64,000 bases of DNA from DAINRZ01 sp964634885 (GCA_964634885.1 CAZWLN010000022.1:1-64000); one strand, 5' to 3'. Positions 19,812 through 29,472 are shown, numbered from the stretch's first letter. Translations and numbers: made by a program. The notes: a model not told the origin generated them from the letters alone.

Positions 19812-20813
19812 ATGAACAATCAATATGCAAGACGCTTGTTTACAGCAATGCCGGCAATTCTTTTCACTGCTTTTGTTCTGGCAACAGGCCTCTCCTACGC
19901 CGACGATGCCCCCCTGGAAATGAAAACAATCGGCGGCTCCGAATGCCTCATGGGTAACAGCAACACTGAAGTGAGGCTTGATTCGGAGTTAGTGGTAATT
20001 ACACTGAATAAGAATTCCTACACTGTCGATGCTGTTTTCTGGCTTTTCAACGAAGGCGCCGAAATTACTACCGACATAGGCTTCCCCAAAGAATACAAGT
20101 ATTACTTCAACGCCGAAAGCGACATCTGGAATGTCGGCAAAAACAAGAAAGGTAAGTTCGACATTAATATCATCAAGAAGAAACAGGAATTTGACAAGTT
20201 CGAGACCTGGGTCAACGGCAAAAAAGTAAAGTACCAGGCGCTGGGCGGCCAGATCAATTTCACCTTCGCCTCCAACGACGGCCTGGTCAATTACAGGATT
20301 GGCCCTGATGAGAAAAGCAGATTAATAGAATGGCTGTCCAAATGCTATAAAGATTTCAGGGAAAACGACAGCTGGGACTTGGCTGACTCCATGAAATACA
20401 CAATCAAAACAACTGAAGGCAAGTCTTTCACCCTCTCCTACAACGACATAAGCAATAAACTGAACATAATTGACCTGGACTGGCTGACAAAGAATGTAAC
20501 GCTTCCGGCGGGCAAAGCCACAACCACCCGTGTGAAATATACATGTAAGTATCCATCTTCCTACTACGACCCCATCTGGAAATATATCTACGGTACAGGC
20601 AGGAACTGGAAAGGTAAGATTGGGAAAGCGGCCTTTGTGATTATCGATAAATACGAGATTACTAAGAAGATCACTGCCGGCGTTCTGAGTAACGATCAGC
20701 TCCCAATCGACAGGAAACCGGTGATCAATAAAACAAACGGGAAAACTGAGGTAATTCTCCTCGACTTCGAACCGGAAGACATGGAGAACATCGAAGGGAG
20801 AATATCGGAGTAA
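19812..20813 (+). CDS. Exported DUF4424-like protein, paralogue 1
   Basis: A 333-residue exported protein with a signal peptide ending LSYADD. Two conserved blocks define the family: near the N-terminus EVRLDSELVVITLNKNSY, VDAVFWLFNEGAEITTDIGF; near the C-terminus VTLPAGKATTTRVKYTCKYP and YIYGTGRNWKGKIGKAAF. This layout resembles DUF4424 proteins, but the match was judged by eye. The ATG at 19812 is favoured because GGAAAA precedes it at normal distance; a TTG at 19800 is the alternative. It is the shortest of four tandem paralogues. Function unknown. Confidence 0.65.
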   Translation: MNNQYARRLFTAMPAILFTAFVLATGLSYADDAPLEMKTIGGSECLMGNSNTEVRLDSELVVITLNKNSYTVDAVFWLFNEGAEITTDIGFPKEYKYYFNAESDIWNVGKNKKGKFDINIIKKKQEFDKFETWVNGKKVKYQALGGQINFTFASNDGLVNYRIGPDEKSRLIEWLSKCYKDFRENDSWDLADSMKYTIKTTEGKSFTLSYNDISNKLNIIDLDWLTKNVTLPAGKATTTRVKYTCKYPSSYYDPIWKYIYGTGRNWKGKIGKAAFVIIDKYEITKKITAGVLSNDQLPIDRKPVINKTNGKTEVILLDFEPEDMENIEGRISE

Positions 20814-20828
20814 GGTTTCGCCTGTTTT

Positions 20829-20972
20829 ATCCCGGATAATGCGTCAGGAGTTGTAAATATCACATTATTAATTGATATATAGCAATTTAACGATTTTTCC
20901 CTCCTTGGATAAGGAGGGGCAGGGGTGGTTGGATATTCCGTGTTTTGGGTTATCTAATGCACAATGAGGGTT
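20829..20972. repeat. MITE-like 145-bp element, copy 2
   Basis: It starts cccggataatgcgtcaggag and ends taatgcacaatgagggtt, and is alignable along its length with 292-436, including the internal CCTCCTTGGATAAGGAGG hairpin and gcaggggtggttggatattc. The right terminal repeat is decayed (gaggg for ccggg). It separates the first and second DUF4424-like genes. Confidence 0.6.
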
Positions 20973-21021
20973 AATAGTTAAGTTTACAAATTCTTCTTCG
21001 AATTAGAATGAGGGTATTGGT

Positions 21022-22317
21022 ATGAACAATTACAGCATAAAACGTTTCTTGTTGCCATTAATAGTTTTAACCGCCTCAATTGCTATTTCGTACGCTAACG
21101 ACACCCCCATCATCAGCCGGAATCTCGGGAGCACCGAGATATTCACAGGCAACGGCAATACTGAAATCAGGCTCGATTCGGAACGCGTTACCATTACCTT
21201 AGGAAAAGATTCATACAAAGTCGATGCTGTTTTCTGGCTTTTCAACGAAGGCCCGGCAATCACTACTGAAATTGGCTTCCCTCAGAAATTCATCTATCGT
21301 GCCGCCTGGGGCCTGGTATGGTTCACCGGAGAAAACAAAGAGCTTTTGTTCGACATCGACGCCATCAGGAAAAAACAGGAATTGGGCAATTTCCGGACCT
21401 GGATAAACAACAAAAAAACAGCCAGTTTTACAAGAAACGGACCAATTGCCCTCTCGTTCTTCGACAGGCACGGCGTATCGGAATACACTATAACCGGGGA
21501 GGAAAGAGACAGGCTTGTGTCATGGATCAATGAAACATATAGAAAGTACAAGGGAATATACCGCGACGGCGAAGACTATGAAATTGCACTCCAGAATAAT
21601 TACCTGAAAATTGCCGACTCTATCAGGTACTCATTCAGAACAGCCGGCGGTGAACTAATTGCAGTTTCATTCCGGGAAATTCGTTTCCAGAGCTTCAGGA
21701 CTGACTCTCTTTTTACAGGGCCCGACACTGTTTCGTTTCACCGCAACAAAAATGATTATCACTATCTGATTGGACACGACGAATGTAAAAAGATGAAGGA
21801 ATGGATTGAGAAAACACAAAATATAATTGATGAAATGCAAAAGCTGGGCCCCGACAGCGAACCGAGATATACGATACATACTGCAGAGGGTAAAGCATTA
21901 ACGTTTTCATTGAATTACATCTGCAATGAGCTTTTACTTACCGAGATGAACTGGCTGACAAAGAAAGTAACGTTTCCCGCTAACGGCAGGACAGTCTCCC
22001 GTGTCAGCTATAGCTGCAGCTATCCCATGACATTTGAACCTTTCGGTGAATTGCGCTGGAATTACATATACGGCACAGGAAAGAACTGGAAGGGTAACAT
22101 TAAAAAAGCAGTCTTCATTGAAAATGATCCGAAAAAAATAACCAATGACATTAAACCCGGCGTAATGGAATTTTTCCGGGATGACATCGACAGGAAACCA
22201 ATTACTAAGGGCATGAACAGTAAAAAAGCCGAAGTCATCATTCTGGATTTTGAACCCGAAGACAAAGAATATATCGAGGGCTATTACAATTATGATATTG
22301 AAGATATTACTAAATAA
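21022..22317 (+). CDS. Exported DUF4424-like protein, paralogue 2
   Basis: A 431-residue exported protein; the signal peptide ends ISYAND. It keeps both family blocks (EIRLDSERVTITLGKDSY, VDAVFWLFNEGPAITTEIGF; VTFPANGRTVSRVSYSC and YIYGTGKNWKGNIKKAVF). Compared with paralogue 1 it has a ~95-residue insertion in the middle. It ends 14 bp before the next gene, which has its own GGAGG site, so 2, 3 and 4 form a unit. Predicted location is periplasm or outside the cell. Confidence 0.65.
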   Translation: MNNYSIKRFLLPLIVLTASIAISYANDTPIISRNLGSTEIFTGNGNTEIRLDSERVTITLGKDSYKVDAVFWLFNEGPAITTEIGFPQKFIYRAAWGLVWFTGENKELLFDIDAIRKKQELGNFRTWINNKKTASFTRNGPIALSFFDRHGVSEYTITGEERDRLVSWINETYRKYKGIYRDGEDYEIALQNNYLKIADSIRYSFRTAGGELIAVSFREIRFQSFRTDSLFTGPDTVSFHRNKNDYHYLIGHDECKKMKEWIEKTQNIIDEMQKLGPDSEPRYTIHTAEGKALTFSLNYICNELLLTEMNWLTKKVTFPANGRTVSRVSYSCSYPMTFEPFGELRWNYIYGTGKNWKGNIKKAVFIENDPKKITNDIKPGVMEFFRDDIDRKPITKGMNSKKAEVIILDFEPEDKEYIEGYYNYDIEDITK

Positions 22318-22331
22318 TCCGGAGGACAGCC

Positions 22332-23564
22332 ATGAAACACATTATGATTATTCTTGCAGCCTTCATCGCAGTGTTTGCCGTCACTTACGCAGACCTCGCA
22401 CCGGTTTTCTATTCTATTGAAGCCGGCGGTTCCCAGCGCTATTTCGGCGACAGCAGCACGCAGGTCAGGCTCGACTCCGAATTGGTAACAATCACATTAG
22501 GTAAGGATTCATACACGGTAGAGGCTGTTTTCTGGTTCTACAACGAAGGTCCTGAATTAACTACGGAGATAGGATTTCCTGAAACAATCTATCATTACGC
22601 GAGAAGGGATTTCCAGTATGGCCGGGACAAACTGCTGATTGACATCGACAGTAACCTGAAATACATGGGGTGTGGCAATTATTCAGCCTGGTTCAACAAC
22701 GAAAAAGTTGACCATCAAACAAGGAATGAATATGTATCCGTCGAATGTTTTCCGAAGAGTTTTGACATTAACCATGACCAATGGTACGGGTTTGTCGATT
22801 GGATGAACGCAAACAGCAATTACAGCGACAGCAGGTTTTCGTACAGGAAGAATACAAAAGACAGTTACCATAATGATTACGACACAATTCACTATTCATT
22901 CGTTACAATAAACATGGACACAATTAACATTTCATTCAGCAGCATATCTCCGGAGATGTTTGGACCGCCGCTTACCGGACTTGACCAATTGTGTGATCTA
23001 TCTTACTTTAATAATGGAGTTTGGCTGAGGTGCCGTTTGGACAGAATTGAATATAACAAGTTGAGAAGCAGGGTTTTAAGTTACAAGGATGAATATGAAA
23101 GGCGGAAATTGCTTGCTCCCGAAGGAGATCCAACGTTTACTTTCATTACTACCAAAGGCAATACAATTGAACTGTCATATACTAATTTACACCGCTATGC
23201 CTATTTTACAGACAAGCGCTGGCTGGTCAGCACTGTTACATTCCCGGCAAACGGTCCGGCAGTTTCCCGCGTAAGCTATACTACCCCCTATTCCTCTGAG
23301 ATCGATTACAAGATGGTGTCTTGGAATTATATTTACGGCACAGGAATGTACTGGAAGGGGAATATAAAAAAAGCTGCTTTCGTCCAGGTTACAGACTATG
23401 ATGAACCGTCAGGGGCTGAGACTGTCGAAGACAGATTTTCATGCAGTGAAAAAAGGAATTTGAAAATCAACAAAATCGACGGCAAAAGGACCGAAATGAT
23501 CCTCTACGACATAGAGCCGGGTCCGGATGAGTATATCCGTGGTATGGTTGATTATATGAGGTAG
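22332..23564 (+). CDS. Exported DUF4424-like protein, paralogue 3
   Basis: A 410-residue exported protein with a signal peptide ending VTYAD and a good GGAGG ribosome site (ccggaggacagccATG). Family blocks: QVRLDSELVTITLGKDSY, VEAVFWFYNEGPELTTEIGF, VTFPANGPAVSRVSYTTPY, YIYGTGMYWKGNIKKAAF. The middle is diverged from its neighbours. It lies 5 bp upstream of paralogue 4. No enzyme motif is visible. Confidence 0.65.
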   Translation: MKHIMIILAAFIAVFAVTYADLAPVFYSIEAGGSQRYFGDSSTQVRLDSELVTITLGKDSYTVEAVFWFYNEGPELTTEIGFPETIYHYARRDFQYGRDKLLIDIDSNLKYMGCGNYSAWFNNEKVDHQTRNEYVSVECFPKSFDINHDQWYGFVDWMNANSNYSDSRFSYRKNTKDSYHNDYDTIHYSFVTINMDTINISFSSISPEMFGPPLTGLDQLCDLSYFNNGVWLRCRLDRIEYNKLRSRVLSYKDEYERRKLLAPEGDPTFTFITTKGNTIELSYTNLHRYAYFTDKRWLVSTVTFPANGPAVSRVSYTTPYSSEIDYKMVSWNYIYGTGMYWKGNIKKAAFVQVTDYDEPSGAETVEDRFSCSEKRNLKINKIDGKRTEMILYDIEPGPDEYIRGMVDYMR

Positions 23565-23569
23565 AAGAA

Positions 23570-24826
23570 ATGAAATTACAAACCCGCATACTCATCATGG
23601 CAACCATTTTGGTAATCGCTGCCGCAACGCAACTGTCGCAAGCCGACGACGGGCCTGTGAAATATAAAACTGTTGGGGGTTCAGAGTATGTAATCGGAAA
23701 TAATGGCCTTGACGTAAGGCTTGACTCTGAACTGGTGATAATAACTTTGAACGAGGATTACTACACTGTGGACGCTACTTTCTGGCTTTTCAACGAGGGC
23801 GCCGATATTACTACCGACATTGGATTCCCGGAAGAGTTTCTGTTCGACTTCAGTAATGAAGAAGGCTGGAAGGATAGTAAAGACGGCAATTCACTGATAT
23901 TTGACGAAAACAAATTAAGGGAAAACCAGGAATACAAAGATTTTCAAACATGGGTTAACGGCAAGAGTGTCGATTATACTTTGATGAAAAGCCTTCCTAT
24001 AATTACTTCGTATCGATTAGATCATTTTTCAGACTTCCAGTTGTCTGATGAAGAAAGGAAAAGGCTGATCGGATGGCTTAACGATAACCGGCAAAAATAT
24101 GACCTGATTACTAATGCTATCAACTTGTGTGAGCGTTTCATCGAACAGAATTGTCATAGATTATTCGATTCCAATCAATTTACTTTCAATACAACTGATG
24201 GTAATTCAATTACTTACTCTTTCGGTTACATTATGCGTAATTTATTCATTCCCATTCAAATAACTAAAGACACATTTGAGATTACTGGTAATGATAATAT
24301 AAGCAAATACCATATAATGGAATCCGAATATCAAAGATTCCGGGATTGGCGAAACTCAAAATGGGATGATTTTGATAAGTGTTGTCAACATATTTCCCAC
24401 GGTGACTTCTACTATACATTCAATACAGGATATGGAAAGACTGAAAAGTATTCGTATGATTTTATCTTGACGTTAACACTGGCCGAACTGGACTGGATGA
24501 TTAAGAAAGTTACATTGCCTGCTGAAAGCGTTACTGTTACCCGTGTCCATTACAATACGAAGTATCTTTCCAAAGATGATAGTCCCTATTGGAGATACAT
24601 ATATGGCACTGGAAAGGATTGGAAGGACAATATCAAAAAAGCTGTTTTTAAAATTATTGAGAATAAAAAAAATTTCATCGATAACGACTTTCAAATATCA
24701 AGTATGCGTGAGCATGTTATTAAGCAAATCGACAGCAGAAACACTGAGATTACTATTTTAAACTTTGAGCCGGATGATATGGAATGTATCGAAGGCGATA
24801 ACTACATTGTAACAGACGAAGAGTAA
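23570..24826 (+). CDS. Exported DUF4424-like protein, paralogue 4
   Basis: A 418-residue exported protein with a signal peptide ending LSQADD. It shares DVRLDSELVIITLNEDYY, VDATFWLFNEGADITTDIGF, VTLPAESVTVTRVHYNTKY and YIYGTGKDWKDNIKKAVF with its neighbours. The codon use in the central third is more AT-rich than in paralogues 1-3. It ends the four-gene tandem block and converges on the response regulator gene 20 bp away, with no obvious terminator between them. Confidence 0.65.
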   Translation: MKLQTRILIMATILVIAAATQLSQADDGPVKYKTVGGSEYVIGNNGLDVRLDSELVIITLNEDYYTVDATFWLFNEGADITTDIGFPEEFLFDFSNEEGWKDSKDGNSLIFDENKLRENQEYKDFQTWVNGKSVDYTLMKSLPIITSYRLDHFSDFQLSDEERKRLIGWLNDNRQKYDLITNAINLCERFIEQNCHRLFDSNQFTFNTTDGNSITYSFGYIMRNLFIPIQITKDTFEITGNDNISKYHIMESEYQRFRDWRNSKWDDFDKCCQHISHGDFYYTFNTGYGKTEKYSYDFILTLTLAELDWMIKKVTLPAESVTVTRVHYNTKYLSKDDSPYWRYIYGTGKDWKDNIKKAVFKIIENKKNFIDNDFQISSMREHVIKQIDSRNTEITILNFEPDDMECIEGDNYIVTDEE

Positions 24827-24846
24827 AGCGCCTGTCCAGAACGCTG

Positions 24847-25503
24847 CTACACTTTGTCCAACAGGTTCGCTTCGATTATAATCCTGATGAGTGAAACTGT
24901 ATTCTTAGCGCCGAGTTTGTCCATTATATTCTTCCGGTGAATCTCAACAGTACGGGGGCTGATGAAAAGCTTCTCCGAAATCTGTACATTTGTCAGTCCC
25001 CCGGCAATCTCCTTCAGCACCTCGCGTTCACGTTTCGACAGCTTGCCGAGCAGTTCCTCGGCCGAAGCCTGTCCCGGCAGTTTAATGATGTTCTTCGCAA
25101 GCATCTCCAGCGAAGTCTTGCAGAAGAAGCGTTTTCCATTGTGAACAGTAAACACTGCGTCGCGCACTTCGTCGGCTTCGGCATTCTTGGTGAGGTAGCC
25201 CCAGGCGCCCGATTCCAGGGCTTTCTGGATTACCCAGGGCTCGGAATGGTGCGAGAGGATGATACATCTTATATCTTTATGTAACTTCCCGAATGTTTGC
25301 ATCGTTTGAATGCCGTCGAGTGGCGGCATGTCGATGTCGAGCATAGCCACGTCGATCTTTCTCTTTTCGGCAGCTTCCAGCGCTTCTTCGCCGGAGCCGA
25401 CAATAGCCACCACTTCAATCTCATCGGTGTTCTCGAGCATGTGCTTGATGAGCTTGGCTATCATCGTATGATCGTCGGCCAACAGTACTCTAATCTTTTC
25501 CAT
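24847..25503 (-). CDS. NarL/FixJ-type response regulator (REC-LuxR HTH)
   Basis: A 218-residue two-component regulator. The receiver domain (about 1-120) has the acidic pair in VLLADDHTMIAKLI, the phosphoacceptor Asp in AMLDIDMPPLDG and the conserved Lys in YLTKNAEADEV. The LuxR-type DNA-binding domain (about 148-210) has LSKREREVLKEIAGGLTN and ISPRTVEIHRKNIMDKLGA. No histidine kinase is adjacent, so it is an orphan here and its targets cannot be told from the sequence. Confidence 0.92.
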   Translation of the reverse strand: MEKIRVLLADDHTMIAKLIKHMLENTDEIEVVAIVGSGEEALEAAEKRKIDVAMLDIDMPPLDGIQTMQTFGKLHKDIRCIILSHHSEPWVIQKALESGAWGYLTKNAEADEVRDAVFTVHNGKRFFCKTSLEMLAKNIIKLPGQASAEELLGKLSKREREVLKEIAGGLTNVQISEKLFISPRTVEIHRKNIMDKLGAKNTVSLIRIIIEANLLDKV

Positions 25504-25769
25504 ATAACTTATTCATTTCCTTTCATTACAGAAAGTAATTTTAAGGAATTTTTCCGTCGTAAAAAAGCGATATTTTCATAAACCCGGAAAAAGTTTGTCA
25601 AGAATTCTGAATGCTGAATTCTGAATGCTGAATGTAAGAAAAAGCTGACCAATGTTTAATTACGAATTACAAATGATAAATGCTGAGCCAATGCGACTTT
25701 CCCTGCTTTGGATAACCCCGTAGAGGCGACATATTAATAGTACGGTCTCAATTCTGAATTTTCAATTTC
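25504..25769. repeat. Intergenic stretch with dispersed repeat fragments
   Basis: About 266 bp without a gene. It holds tandem copies of an 11-bp word (attctgaatgctga, 25604-25635), AT-rich aattacgaattac words, and at 25713-25740 a copy of the repeat aaccccgtagaggcgacata ttaatag that also occurs near 35630, 35720, 38080 and 38190. The promoter of the response regulator must lie in its left part but no convincing box was found. Confidence 0.5.
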
Positions 25770-25956
25770 CAGCCACTAATCACCAGCCACCAGCCACTAA
25801 TCACCAGCCACCAACCACCAGCCACTAACCACCAGCCACCAGCCACCAGCCACCAATCACCAGCCACTAACCACTAACCACTAGCCACTAGCCACTAACC
25901 ACCAACCACCAGCCACCAGCCACTAACCACCAGCCACTAACCACCAGCCACCAGCC
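25770..25956. repeat. Heptamer minisatellite, about 26.7 units
   Basis: Units follow the pattern (C/T)A(A/G)(C/T)CAC: cagccac, taaccac, caaccac, taatcac, tagccac. They fill 187 bp in perfect 7-bp register and abut the stop codon of the TPR gene on the minus strand. The same heptamer in reverse complement is at 1-56. Confidence 0.95.
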
Positions 25957-26838
25957 TCAAACCTTCTTCTTCATCTCTTCGATCTTGCCGAGGTAAAACT
26001 CGCGTTTCGCCGGTTTAGCTTCGAGCAGCGCTTCATACACTTTCAGGGCTTCGCCGAAGGCGCCCTGAACTTCATAAATTTTGGCGATGGTATCGGAAGC
26101 CAGGATGCCGTTATCCTCGTCGGGCAGTTTATTCGGTTTGGGGGCAGGTTTCGGTTCAGGCGCAGCCGGTTTATAGGCGGCGCTTGCACTCTTTATCTGC
26201 CGTGCTTTCGACAGGAAGTAATCCTCGACGGGTATTTCCTCGAATGACATATCGAGGAAACAGTTGGTGTAATTCTGGAAATCGTCGGGTATGTTCGCAC
26301 TCTCAAAGAACCGCAGTTTCGGCGGCAGAGGCAGTTTCGTATATACCTTTTTATGTTTTTCGGCTTTCCTGCTGAGCATGATCGCGTTCAAACCGGGAAT
26401 TATCCTTATGTCTTTCGAGCGGTGCTCATGAGTATGAGTTGAGGTCCCCCTGCCCCCCATCAGCGCCCCAAGGGTCAGTCCTTCCCCGTTCGCCGTGTAA
26501 CCCCGATCTTCACCCGCAGGGCTGTCCATGATCCCATCATAATACTTCTCCGGTTCAATTGCAGGTTGCAACGATTCTTCAGGTTCCTGCATTATACTAT
26601 CGACGGCAGCCCTTATTGTCTTGTTGCCGGGAAACAACTGCCCTCCTTCGTTAAGCGCAGCCATCATGCTGTCTTCGTCGCCTAAGCTTTTGTAAGCCCT
26701 GGCAAGCACAGTGTATGCCAGCGGGTAATCCTGGTACTGTTCGATTCCACGACGGCAGAGGTCGGCAGCAGCAGCGGCATCCCCGTTTTCGAGAAGCTCT
26801 TCAGCCTCGATGGCAAAAAATATTGATATGTCATCCAT
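25957..26838 (-). CDS. TPR-repeat protein
   Basis: A 293-residue protein without a signal peptide. The N-terminal ~75 residues hold two TPR-like helix pairs (FAIEAEELLENGDAAAAADL; YPLAYTVLARAYKSLGDEDS), a low-complexity central region rich in Pro, Glu and Gly follows, and the last ~50 residues hold one more TPR (TIAKIYEVQGAFGEALKVYE). Such proteins act as protein-protein adaptors. It lies 20 bp after the BI-1 gene on the same strand. Its stop codon touches the heptamer minisatellite, so changes in repeat number could not alter the protein but could alter the mRNA end. Confidence 0.75.
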   Translation of the reverse strand: MDDISIFFAIEAEELLENGDAAAAADLCRRGIEQYQDYPLAYTVLARAYKSLGDEDSMMAALNEGGQLFPGNKTIRAAVDSIMQEPEESLQPAIEPEKYYDGIMDSPAGEDRGYTANGEGLTLGALMGGRGTSTHTHEHRSKDIRIIPGLNAIMLSRKAEKHKKVYTKLPLPPKLRFFESANIPDDFQNYTNCFLDMSFEEIPVEDYFLSKARQIKSASAAYKPAAPEPKPAPKPNKLPDEDNGILASDTIAKIYEVQGAFGEALKVYEALLEAKPAKREFYLGKIEEMKKKV

Positions 26839-26858
26839 AGTATATTTCTTTCCCTGTA

Positions 26859-27563
26859 TTACCTTCTGTTACCGAGGAGTTGAATCAGGAACAGGAACAG
26901 GTTAATAAAATCGAGATAGAGTGAAAGGGCTCCGACGATGGCTGTTTTAGCGGCAGCTTCGCCCCCCTTGAGTTCAATGACCGACATTTCTTTCAGCTTC
27001 TGGGTGTCGTAAGCGGTTAGGCCTGCAAAAACCAGGACTCCGGCGATCGACACGGCGAAATAGACAGCCGAGCTGTGAATGAAGAAATTCATGATCGTCA
27101 GGCCGATGATTCCGATAAGGCCCATAAACATGAAACTGCCAAGGCCTGAAAGGTTTTTCTTTGTAACGAAACCAAAGACGCTGAGGGCAAGGAACATACC
27201 CGCAGTAAGGAAAAATACCTCGGCAATCGACTCCAAAGTATAGGCTGCCAGTATCACCGAAAACGTCAGTCCGTTGAGAGCAGAATAGCCGATAAATAGG
27301 GCGCCTGACAAGACTGTGCTGAGTGTGGCTACTTTGGACGATAGTGTCCACACGAGAACAAGCTCAGCGATAATAATACCCCAGAAAAACATTCTGTTCA
27401 CTGCAATATCATACCACAAGCCGCTGTCGAATGTGTACCAGGCCGCTGCCCCGGTAATTAACAGTCCCACACACATCCAGCCGTAAACCTTGGTAAGGAA
27501 CGCCTGCTGGATGCGCCCGACGGCTAATGAATCCAGGTGTTGAATATCTTCCTGCATAATCAT
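26859..27563 (-). CDS. Bax inhibitor-1/YccA family membrane protein
   Basis: A 234-residue integral membrane protein with seven hydrophobic segments, the normal size for the bacterial BI-1 family. The family-typical N-terminus (QQAFLTKVYGWMCVGLLIT) and C-terminal AYDTQKLKEM with YLDFINLFLFLIQLLGNRR are present. The family is linked to calcium leak and stress protection and, in E. coli, to FtsH. An AAGGGA site upstream is better spaced for the second ATG (27557) than for the first. It lies between the polyprenyl synthase and the TPR gene. Confidence 0.9.
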   Translation of the reverse strand: MIMQEDIQHLDSLAVGRIQQAFLTKVYGWMCVGLLITGAAAWYTFDSGLWYDIAVNRMFFWGIIIAELVLVWTLSSKVATLSTVLSGALFIGYSALNGLTFSVILAAYTLESIAEVFFLTAGMFLALSVFGFVTKKNLSGLGSFMFMGLIGIIGLTIMNFFIHSSAVYFAVSIAGVLVFAGLTAYDTQKLKEMSVIELKGGEAAAKTAIVGALSLYLDFINLFLFLIQLLGNRR

Positions 27564-27641
27564 ATTCCCTTAATTTATTAATATAAATAGTTTTCAAAAA
27601 TATATCAAATACGATTAATTATTTTTCACAATATAAGTAAA

Positions 27642-28616
27642 TCAGATATTTCTGTCAATAACAAATTTAGCTAAATTAGTAAGTGAAGTCTTTGCTTCCG
27701 AATCGGGGAATTTCTCCAGCCTTGCAACGGCGTCAGCAATGAATCCGGCAGCTTTTTTCTCGGCGTATTCAATGCCGCCGTTCTGTTTAACAAACTCGAT
27801 GACCGAAGCAATCTCTTTCTTCGACTGGTCGCCCTTCTTAACTAATTTAATCATTGACGACGCCTCTTTGTTATTCGCATTATTACAGGCATAGAGAAGG
27901 GGCAGGGTAATCTTCTTTTCCCGGATGTCGTTCCCAACGGGCTTACCTATTACAGAACTCTTGCCAAGGTAATCGAGGATGTCGTCTTTGATCTGGAAAG
28001 CGACACCTATGTTTTCACCGTATTCCTTCATTGCCTCTCTGTATTCTTCATTCTCAGTAGCGCTTGCAGCCCCAATCTCGCAGCAGGAAGACATCAGCGA
28101 GGCAGTCTTGTCCGAAATGATCCTGAAATAGACTTCCTCGTTAGTGTCGGCTTCGCGGCTTTTCTGTATCTGCAGAAGTTCGCCCTCGCTCATACGCCGC
28201 ACTGAGTGTGAAGTTATCCTCAGGAATTCGAACTGCCCTGCTCCGATGGAAGCAAGTAAGCCTTTTGCAAGCAGGTAATCGCCTATCAACACGGCAATTT
28301 TGTTGTTCCAGGCAGCGTTGATGGAAGCAATGCCCCTGCGCTCCGTCGATTCGTCCACCACATCGTCATGGATGAGAGTAGCATTGTGGAGCAGTTCAAC
28401 CATGGCAGCGCCAGTGTATGTGCTCTTGTTCACACCTCCGCAAGCTTCGGCAGCAAGAAAGACAAGAACGGGACGGAGCTGCTTGCCGCGTTTTTTGGTC
28501 ATATATCGGACGATGAGGTTTAGCAGCGGAACGTCCGAATTCATGGCATTCTTCAGGAAAGCGTTAAATTCATCCAGATGGGCTTCAATTGGTTTCGATA
28601 TGTCTTTAATTGTCAT
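27642..28616 (-). CDS. Long-chain polyprenyl diphosphate synthase
   Basis: A 324-residue trans-prenyltransferase that elongates allylic diphosphates with isopentenyl diphosphate to make the side chain of quinones (IspB-like) or other long polyprenols. Two Asp-rich motifs are plain: LIHDDVVDESTERRG (first, DDxxD) and FQIKDDILDYLG (second). The GKQLRPVL word before the first motif and the KKITLPLLY word after the second are typical. Chain length cannot be read safely from the sequence. It lies 94 bp downstream of tatC. Confidence 0.9.
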   Translation of the reverse strand: MTIKDISKPIEAHLDEFNAFLKNAMNSDVPLLNLIVRYMTKKRGKQLRPVLVFLAAEACGGVNKSTYTGAAMVELLHNATLIHDDVVDESTERRGIASINAAWNNKIAVLIGDYLLAKGLLASIGAGQFEFLRITSHSVRRMSEGELLQIQKSREADTNEEVYFRIISDKTASLMSSCCEIGAASATENEEYREAMKEYGENIGVAFQIKDDILDYLGKSSVIGKPVGNDIREKKITLPLLYACNNANNKEASSMIKLVKKGDQSKKEIASVIEFVKQNGGIEYAEKKAAGFIADAVARLEKFPDSEAKTSLTNLAKFVIDRNI

Positions 28617-28710
28617 TAACCGTACTATCTACCGTAAAATTAGAAATCATTAATTCAATATCTTTTAAATACTAAAATAAGAAATAAATATTTCCGAATA
28701 TAATTATGTT

Positions 28711-29472
28711 TTATTCCGCCGTACTATTCCCGCTTTTGTTGTCTTCCCTGTACACCACCCGGGCAATCCAGATGCTTATCTCATACAACACATAGAGAGG
28801 GACAGCGAAAATGAGCTGGCTCACCGGATCGGGAGTCGGGGTAATCACTGCGGCAATTATCAGTATCAATACAGCAGCATGGCGACGGTATTTGCACATG
28901 AACCCGGGAGTAAGAATACGCACCCGCGCCAGGATGTAGGTAATCATCGGCATCTCGAAAAGCAATCCCGCACCGAGCAGAAGCATGGTGATGAAACTGA
29001 AGAATTCGTTGATATCAATCTGGTTTTTAATATAATCCGTCCCGAACGAAGCCGCAAATTCCAGCATTGTGGGAATCATTACAAAATAGGCAAAGGAAAC
29101 TCCCGAGAAGAAGCACAAAGACGTAAAGAAAGTAATCTTCCTTGCCCATTTCTTTTCGTTCTCATAGAGGCCCGGAGCAATGAACTTCCACAATTGGTAC
29201 AATATCCAGGGAAAAGCCACAATGATGCCGGTAGTAAGGATTACTTTGAAATAGAGGAATGGCTGGCCGAAAGGTGTCAGGTTCTGAAGGGAAAGATTGG
29301 CCGAGATGGCCGGTTTCAACAGGACCTCTTTCATGATCTCCTGCACGAAGGTACCCGTCAGGGCACAGCCAAGGCCAATCCCGACAAGGGACAGGATGAT
29401 CCTTTTCCTGAGCTCGCCGATGTGCTCGAAGAAAGTCATTTCCGAACCGCTTTCTTTAGTACCTTCTGCCAT
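28711..29472 (-). CDS. tatC: Twin-arginine translocase subunit TatC
   Basis: A 253-residue inner-membrane protein with six membrane segments. The N-terminal FFEHIGELRKRIILSL, the WKFIAPGLYENEKKWA segment and the ITPTPDPVSQLIFAVPLYVLYE segment are diagnostic of TatC, the receptor for twin-arginine signal peptides. tatA/tatB are not nearby. It is the first gene of a co-oriented row (tatC, polyprenyl synthase, BI-1, TPR). Confidence 0.95.
   Translation of the reverse strand: MAEGTKESGSEMTFFEHIGELRKRIILSLVGIGLGCALTGTFVQEIMKEVLLKPAISANLSLQNLTPFGQPFLYFKVILTTGIIVAFPWILYQLWKFIAPGLYENEKKWARKITFFTSLCFFSGVSFAYFVMIPTMLEFAASFGTDYIKNQIDINEFFSFITMLLLGAGLLFEMPMITYILARVRILTPGFMCKYRRHAAVLILIIAAVITPTPDPVSQLIFAVPLYVLYEISIWIARVVYREDNKSGNSTAE

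Noticed and set aside
25770..25956. Possible CRISPR array
   Set aside because: The 7-bp units are contiguous with no spacers, and no cas genes are near; it is a minisatellite.
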